Source of the DNA: Reticulitermes lucifugus
Taxonomy: Eukaryota; Arthropoda; Insecta; Blattodea; Rhinotermitidae
Assembly: GCA_026260175.1 (NCBI GenBank)
Contig: JAKCWW010003094.1
Span: 1-50,751, forward strand
DNA: 50,751 nucleotides
Direction: 5' to 3'
Below the pieces are notes generated by a model that had not been told where the DNA came from, ran no database searches, and was given only the letters and a program-made list of their open reading frames with translations. Positions 39,301 to 48,300 of this stretch are shown here, piece by piece. A program made the translations under genes and the position numbers. Within the stretch, counting starts at the first letter, position 1. Each line of letters begins with the position of its first letter.

Positions 39301-42300
39301 CAATTTTTTTTTCTCATTTTTTGCTTCTCTGAAGTTACGTAAGGTAAGGAAGGTAGATTATTTTAAAATGTTTATACACTGTATGGAACAACCCTTATGC
39401 AGTGCCAAAATTGGATGATGCAATGCATGTCCAGCAGAAAATTTGTTATAAATGAACTGTCATAAATGTGGGTGTGTGTATACTTGGTCACAATCTCTTA
39501 ATATTGTAAGTTGTTTTGTGTATCTGTACTTGTAATTATTTTGAAGTACAGATTTACTGAACACTAACGTACCCTATCCCCTGAACTTTTCCTTTGCTTT
39601 GTTAGAAGGCTTGCAACATTGTAATTTTCTGGCATAGTTCCTCTGTTGGAATACAAATTATTTACTGCCACGTTATGATTACATGCTGGGTATTGTATTT
39701 TACTGCTTACATTCTTTGTTTTAGTAGTACACTTATATGAACAACACTAGGAAAGTCTTTTGTTTTTTCACATGGCAATGCAAACTCCCCCACCCACCAC
39801 CCATTTGGAAGTAAAAAGGTTTGGGAAGGGTTCAGCTGAAGGGAAAGAAGCCTTAAGTGTGAAAAGTTTGACAGTGAGATAATTTGTCTTGCTGTTTATA
39901 AATAGAAGTGTAAGTGAAAACACAGATGAGGTGAGCATTGCTTTTTACACAGTTCAAGTGTACAGACAGAAAACTGTAGTATAAAGCTTTGCAGCAGTTG
40001 AGGGTGTATCTTGTTACTTGTTTGTTGTCAATTAAATGTTTTCTGAAGCTGTTTATTCCCTTTCTTAGCAAGACACATTATGGGGCTCTTCGGTAAGATT
40101 CAGTGTTTGGTGTTTGCACTGTGTTAAGTTAGTGTGTGGGCACTTTAGAATTTGTATTTCATTGTATGATTTTGACAGATAGTGTGTAAATAAGATATGA
40201 ACTTTACATGCCAGTGAAGATTTAATGCAATCTGAATGCAGTAGAACTCTCTTGGGCTACCAGCTGTATCAGGTGGATGAACAGCGAACAAACCAATGTT
40301 TTGAGAACTGTGTCCATCCTCATCGTCAAGGATGACTAGGATGAAGACAGTGCTTGAAATGATAGGTTGTTTGCTATTTAACCACCTGACACAGCTGGTA
40401 GCTTTCATATTGTGGTTTTCTGGGTTGTGAGACCCTGCATCTGGTGGATGGTACCAATATTTGTGAGGTACAAGTTAGAAGGTAATTGCAGGATGTTTCT
40501 TGGAAACATTGGTATACATCTACCAGGCTGCATGGTGTTATAACTCTTGAGATCCCAATATGATACTGGCAGCATTGTGGCTGTCAAGACAGGCTTAAGG
40601 GCAGCTGCATGACTGACTTAGTTTTATTATTGCATCAGGTGATTGCATGTAGGGGAGTTTTTCCATTTGTCCATCTGCCCATGTGTCAGTTTGAGAATCA
40701 CAGACATTCTTGTCTTTTATTAAGCTATTTGTTCCTGTTCAGAGTCCCATTCAAATCCAAGTGAAATGTTATGCTGGTGGGATTTTGTTCTTGTACCATA
40801 TACAGTCGAACCTGGTTATAACGACATCGGTTTATATGCCATCTCACCTATAGAGTCAGATTTTCTGTGGTACAAATTAATTTGTCACTGTTAACCATAA
40901 CATTATACTCCTTGGTTATAACGACGCTCGTTTATAACGACACAAAATATTCAGCCCCTTTCATGACGTTATAATCGAGTGCAACTGTATTTCTCTTTTA
41001 TTAATACATTTCTGATGGCCAGGATTAATAGAGTGTCATTTGAAAATGCATGGCAATGAATGTGTCACATGTTAATGATACTGTATGTAGAATTTACTTA
41101 GAGAATGTGCTGTTTGTATATTACAGATATCTTTAGGTTTCCACAGCAGTTTATAGCTTATCTTGTGCCCGTTCTTGGGTATTAACACTGTTTGCCTTGA
41201 AAAGGGGGCTCAGTTATAATCACCTTTTCCAGTGGCCACACATCCACCAGTCAGAATTCAGATTTCCCCACCACCTTGTGGTCCCTAAACTGTAAACTGT
41301 TCTTGCCAGGCTATTGTTTAGACACTGTGTCTTGGAAATTGAGGCAGCTGTGTTATCTGAAGTGTTGACAACTGGAACAATGTGTTATAAGTTTTCAGGT
41401 TCTCATGGTGGGCATTGCTCAGATGGTATTATGGGTTTTTACGCTGTGTAGTATAATGAGTCTGTTCCAGCATTTCAGAGAAACATGCTGCCTGCGTTAT
41501 CAGGGTCAGTGAAATCCAATAGAAATAAGAAGTGGCAGCTAACACAACACCTTCTAAGTTTGGAGAGGTTTATTTGTGATGCAGTGGGTAATGTGGACAT
41601 TTCAAGAATTTTTGGTGCAGTAAAATTTTCATCTGACTGAGTTTTTCAAAAACAGAAGTCAGTGCATATCAGAAAGTTTCAGTGTTTGCTTAACAAAAAG
41701 AACACTATAGAAGTGAAGCCTTCAGAGAAGTTGTGATAAATTGCTCTAAGTATACCCTGTCAGATTCTGAGTTGGCTGTGTTAAACAAAGGTATGAACTA
41801 TTCAATGTCCTTCCACTCTCTAACTTAGGTTTGATATGTGCAGTAGAATCTGCTGCCTCGAATTTAACACCAGCTATAGGAATGGAGTTCAGGTGGAGAA
41901 TTAGAGCTGTGTTGGAAAAACACAGAAATTCAGCGATAAGCCTAATGAAAATGGAGCTTAAAGGCTTCAAGTTATTGAAGAAAAATGAAGACTTCATGAT
42001 ATTGAGAGCTGACAAAGGAAATTGCACTCTAGTTGTGGACAAATCAGACTGCTTAGAGAAAATGGATAAACTATTGAGCTCAGGGGTTTATGAGCAACTG
42101 AAAAAAAAGATCCTACAGTAAAAATAGAAAGGATCTAGAAACTGCTTACCAAATAAAAGTCATTGTTCACTCCTGCCCAGAAACGTAAATTGACCCCCTA
42201 CCATAATTCTTCACCCTTCATTTATGGACTCCCTAAACATTCATAAACCGGACATGCCATTAATACCTAAAATCAATTCCATTGGTTCTCCTTGCTATGC

Positions 42301-45300
42301 ATTGGCTGGATTCCTTCACATTATCCACCACACTTTTGTCATCTGGAGACATAGTATTGAGGATCTCCATAATTGTTTACATCATCTCAATAATTTAAGG
42401 ACCTCTGAAATTGACTATAGAAATGGAGGTTAATGGACATATTCCATTTTTGGATGTTTTAGTTACAAAGAAGGATGGCTCTTTAACAACTACAGCACAT
42501 AGGGAACCTACTCACATGGGAAGGATACCTTCACTACAAATCTAATCATCCAGTGCATGTGAAAAGAGGAGTGATTGAGAGTTTGGCTCATAGAGTTAAT
42601 AAATTGTGTCACAATGAGTAGGACAATCGCACAGAGTTGGAATTAGTGAAGAAGGCATTGGCAACCAATGCTAATCCTGGGAAATTAATGGATTCAGTTA
42701 TTAACAAGAAACCCAGATAAAGCAAGAAGGAGGATTACAATGACAATAAATCTGTGTGTGTTTATGATATCCATTCCATACATTAGAGGAATTTCAGAGA
42801 AATTTAAAAGAACTGGTGAAAGATTTAACTTAAAGACTCTTTTTAAAACTAAATATACCTTGGGGAATTTTTTGAGAAAAACAAAACCCAACAATGATAC
42901 ATTAGACAAAGCACAGTGTACTTATAGAATTCCATGTGAGTGTGGTAGGGAATATATTGGTGAAACTGGCAGACCATTCAAATATTAGGATAAGAGACAC
43001 AAATATCATCTAAGAGAGGGACATTTTGATAGATCTAAACTGGCATCACATACTTTTGAGGAAGGACATAAGATCGATTGGATTAATAAGACCATATTAC
43101 AATCTGAGCCTAACACCATATATAGGAAATATAAAGAGGAAGCACATATGCTTTGTACTAACAACCCTATCAGTCAGCCTAGTTTGGAAATATCACCTAT
43201 TTGGTTCCCATTAATAGATAGAGTTGCACAAATGAATGAGGTATTCATTCCTGATATACATGAATGAATGTTTTCTGTAGTAGGTGCATGGATACACCAA
43301 CACCGGGTGCTGATTGGGTTGTTACTATCTCACATTATATTTTACTAAAAATTTTATTTTATTGCTTCTTCAGGTGCTGTGATTCTCAGTTTTAGTAAGG
43401 GAAAATTTATTTCATTTTATTACAATTTTGGATTGAGTATTGTATGCATTATTTATATTTATTGGTCTGAATAAATTTCTCTTACGTATGAATTGTAGGT
43501 TTTTGGTTCTTTTAGATTGTTAACTTATTCTTAAGATTGTTGTTCACGTGATGATGAAAACAGTTTGCTTTTGAAACATTGTGTTAGTATACTCAGTGAC
43601 GATGGACAAAGCTCAAATACACATCAGTGATATTTCACACTATACCATGCAAACACACTATACCATACAGTGTAGTGTGTACAAGATATGTCAAATAATC
43701 ATGCCGATCCTGTAAGTAAAAATTAATATTGTCACTAGTCTTTAATGAGTGTCCTTAAGATTGTGGTTCACATGAAGACGAAAGCAGTATGCTTTTGAAA
43801 CATTGTGCTTGTATACTCAGTGACAATGGACAAAGTTCAAATACACATCAGTGATATTTCACACTATACCATGCAAACACACTATACCATGCAATGTAGT
43901 GTGTACAAGATATGTCAAATAATCATGCCGATCCTGTAAGGAAAATTTAATATTGTCACTAGTCTTTAATGGGTGTGATCACTTTCAGATGTTGTGCACA
44001 CATTACGTTCTGTCCTATGCCTGGACGTAGTGCTGAAAATCATTTTCCAAAAATTCTCTCAGTAACTGTTATCAAATTTGTTTGAATGTTTTTAAATGTT
44101 TTAAAGTAAAGCCTTTCAAAATTTTGAGGTTCGGGGACATGAAAGGTCACGTGTGGTCAAATGAAGGAGTAGAGTGGATGTTTGAACACTTTCTTTTTGT
44201 GCCAAGAGTGTCCCTGATGAAAGTGCTGTGTAGTGTGGCATATTTTAATTCAAAATAACAGTTGCCCACTGAAGGCTTGATCTTTGTTGACAAGTCGGTT
44301 GCCATAAATGTTCCAGATCTTGATTTCAGGCTTCCGCCGCGATGTTGATGTAATCTGTGGTCTTTTGGGTAATTACACTGCGTCGTGGTAATTATTTACC
44401 GACATTTCGGGATAACGTGTCGGTCCCATCTTCATGGGTCAAGATTCCAAGAACTTGCTGGTAGAATACTTGAATGACACTGGATAATTCTTTTTGTGTC
44501 AGAAAGTAGATCAGCATGGTTTTGATTTTTCATTTTTATATTCAAGAATTTTTTTAAGACACTGCCATTTTGATTCTGGGGCAGGATTGAGGACCTAATT
44601 ACCAGTAATCATGTTTGGGAAAGATTAGGTTTTTGAAGTAATGTCTGAAATATCTGAATAAAATTTATTTTATACTCAATTTTTACTTACCGCTGAGAGT
44701 ATTGTCCCATTTTACATGCTATAATTTCATGTGTAAGTCTCTTAGTTTTGCTGCTGTCTTCTGAACAGTCAATCAACAATAATTTCACCCCCCCCCCCAC
44801 ACACAATATTCAGATCAGAGCTCAAAGTTACAGATGGCTGGATCTTTCTTTGTCTGTGCCCTGCTCTCTTAAGGTTGCTGAACCCACACAAGAATGTGTG
44901 TTCTACTTATTTGGCCCTTTCTGTGAATTTGCTATAACATCTTGTAAATGTGTAAGTTTTTGCATAATTTGACCACAGTTTATATGGTTTATTTATTGTT
45001 GTTACTTGTTCAGACTATAGTGCATCAAATGGATGTTAATGGTGAATTGCAAGGGATGTGGAAGGAAACTTGTGGCAAAATATAAGGTATAAGGTACTAT
45101 TCCAGCATTTGCCTGGAAGGTCTGAGGCAAATGGAAAAGTACCTTGTCTAGGATAAATGGTGTTCAGCCCATGGCCCACAGAAGGCCAGGTTGTGTTAGT
45201 TGGCCCACGGCCACATTTGTAATTTTTCTATATGTATATGTACATATGTGAAAAATTACACAATAATTTAGGCGATTAAATTTACCACTTATTGTGATTT

Positions 45301-48300
45301 TTACCCTTATGGCCTGTGAACCAGCCCACAGTGACATTCATGGCCACTGGGATAGATGGTCTGCAGGTGGAAATTTGAATGTGATGTTTGGTAGTGTAAT
45401 GTTGAGTCTTTGTTCTTAGACTTGATCAGCTATGTTTTTGATAAATAAACTAAACAGTGCACTAATAGAACACTTACTGTAAATGCAAGACAAACTGAGT
45501 CCCTCTGGTTACTTGACACAAAACCACTGAATTATGGTGTCACATAGTTTATGTAATTTTCAGACCTCGTGTGTCTTGTTTGCCACAGTCAGGTGGTTAG
45601 TGCTCATTCTTCATATTCAGAACTTCCCTGAGGTCAAACGTTGGCATGGAGACCACCTATCCCTACTGAGGTTTTCTATGGTTTCCCTCAGTCTCCAGGA
45701 AAATTCCTGGATAATACCATTTCCACATCCACTACAATTCATTATTCGATAATCAGCTTTTCAATCAATGTTATATAATCTGATCTGTTAAAAGTGTTGC
45801 TGAATGATGCAAGAATAATAATTCTACATCGTTTATATCGTGTGAGATGGGATGGGATGGGAAGATAACACAAAATGTGAGTAGGTAAGTATTTGAAAGG
45901 AGGTAGTCATGACCTATTTCAGAGTAGTGTCATAGTATTTGTCCAGTGACACCAAGGAAACCCCAGAAAAGTGTCCTCTCTTCTCACTAAATGTATCAGT
46001 CCTCTTGATCACACGTTAAGGAGACCCATACTAGAAATCCTGCTGTGATACTGCCGATAGCATTTTTAACATCAACTTTCAGTTACTGTATGCTTCTTGG
46101 GTTGTTTTTGTACACTCAGTCTTTAAGAAACCTGCACAAATAGATGTGGGTATATTAGATTGTGTATTTGATTGGCTGTTTTCCCTTCTGAGTGATCCTG
46201 TTTCTGAAAAATTAATTCATTGTATCCATGCTGTATGGCACGTGCTGTCCTCAACACTCAGTTTATGTTTGTTTGTGCAGGAAGGCTACAATTTGGCTGT
46301 AATGCATATTGGTGCGCCGGCATGTGGGATGAATGCAGCTGTGCGCTCATTTGTACGTAACTGTATTTATCGAGGTGACACAGCTCTGGGCATACATGAT
46401 GGTATTGAGGGGCTTCTTGCAGGAAATGTAAGTGTAATTATCCTTTGTTTGAAAACATTGCTACATTATAAGTCCATTGTATAGGATCTAATGTGAGCTA
46501 ATTAAATTGTTTAACACCACAACTGCCAGGCTTAATTCCTACCTTGCCTAGTCAAAGCACTGCAAAATTCATGGGTAAATAGTATGTAAAAGATGTGAAT
46601 AAGAACTTCAGATGCAGGGAAGAATTATCTATGAATATTAATGTGACTGTGTAATTAAGATAAAACACAAACAGGTATTCAGTTCAGTTCAAGTTAATTC
46701 AATTCATTTGGTATTTACTCGTATTAATGTGCAGGCTTAACAGCACAAGTGCCTGTAGAGCCAGCACAAAGACAGAAATACAACACAAAAGCAATACAAA
46801 TACATGAAAACAAAACACTAAACAGACAAAACCAAAACAATGTGGCAGGAAAAAGGCAATATTAAAAACCCTAAATCCCGAAAAACATAAGACAAGTTGA
46901 TTAAAAAATACCACAGATAGTGCAGAATCTGTTTTAATGATGTAATGGGTTTCCTAAAGATATCAGTGTCTTTGCACACAGGGTTAGCAGCCCAAACACA
47001 TCTAGCAGAGAGAAAGTTTTTACAAGTAGCAGTAAACAGGGAGGAGTTTCTGAAATTACAATGAAGAACTCAAATGCCAGTAATATCCAAAAGAGACGGG
47101 CAACATTTTAAACCTGAATAAACAGAAATAAAAAATAATGCATCAAGATGAAGTCTTCTGTCATGCAGGATATGAAGCTTAAGAAAGTTAAGAAAATCCT
47201 CGTAACATGGTCATGAGTAAAGAAACCATTTTGACATAGGGCTACAAACATCTCCTGAATGCATTCCAGCTTTTTTGGCATCAGTAGACATTATAGAGTT
47301 CCACACAATTGAGGCTTACTTAAGTTTGGGTCTAACTAGTGTTAAATACAATATCAGTATGCTGTCAAGGGTAGAAAAGAAATGGGTTATATGTAAAGTT
47401 TAAAAAACCCCATTAAGGGGTTAATTAATACATATTAAAGTGAAAGTGAAGTGCATTCTGTTGGTTTTGTAAACTTTGAATCGTAAAATGCACGGTGAGA
47501 CTAACATAAAAGGGTTATATGTAAATTTTATATTATTTTCACCATGCATTTTCATTTAATGTTTCACAAACCAACCAAATGCACATTCATTGATACTATT
47601 TTATATAGTTACTAATTACCCCTACATATGTTTCAGTCCTTCACAGACCATCATCAGGGGTTCTTTAAAAACTACACTTATTATTCATCCATAAATTCAG
47701 CCATTATCGTCTGTAGTCAGATCACTTTCAGTTTTATCAAGTTATAATAATCTTTTAAAACTAAATATGTTTAAAATTGTAGAGTATTAAAACACTGTAT
47801 AAAATCATAAAAAGTTAAAAAGTTTGTAGTGGTTGTATATACGATGTTATATAGCATCACAATTGCACTATTTATGCACTTCACTAACTGGATGATGCGT
47901 AGAATTGTGGTGTTTGGGTTAGAAGGTCATATTTGGGTTGAGCTGCTTGGTTGTGTGTGTTGTGTGATATGTGTTCCTGTCTGTTGAACGTCTTATACAA
48001 CCACTACAAACTTTTTAACTTTTTATGATTTTATACAGTGTTTTAATACTGTACAATTTTAAACATATCCAATTTTAAAGGGTTATTATAACTTGATAAA
48101 ACTGAAAGTGATCTGACTACAGACGATAATGGCTGAATTTATGGATGTATAATAAGTGTAGTTTTTAAAGAACCCCCTGATGATGGTCTGTGAAGGACTG
48201 AAACATATGTAGGGGTAATTAGTAACTATATAAAATAGTATCAATGAATGTGCATTTGGTTGGTTTGTGAAACGGGTTATATGTAGTTTGTATTAAGACC

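Larger units (their letters stand above)
47384..48285. mobile_element. Palindromic hammerhead-bearing element inserted in a LINE, with 12-bp duplications
   Basis: GGGTTATATGTA occurs at 47384, 47512 and 48274. Between the second and third copies, arms 47561-47839 and 47994-48273 are inverted repeats of ~280 bp (GTTTCACAAACCAACCAAAT against ATTTGGTTGGTTTGTGAAAC) with a 154-bp spacer. Between the first and second copies (47396-47511) is a shortened arm with the same outer sequence. Removing 47396-48285 rejoins the LINE frame region, which supports insertion with target duplication. No protein is encoded. Confidence 0.85.
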
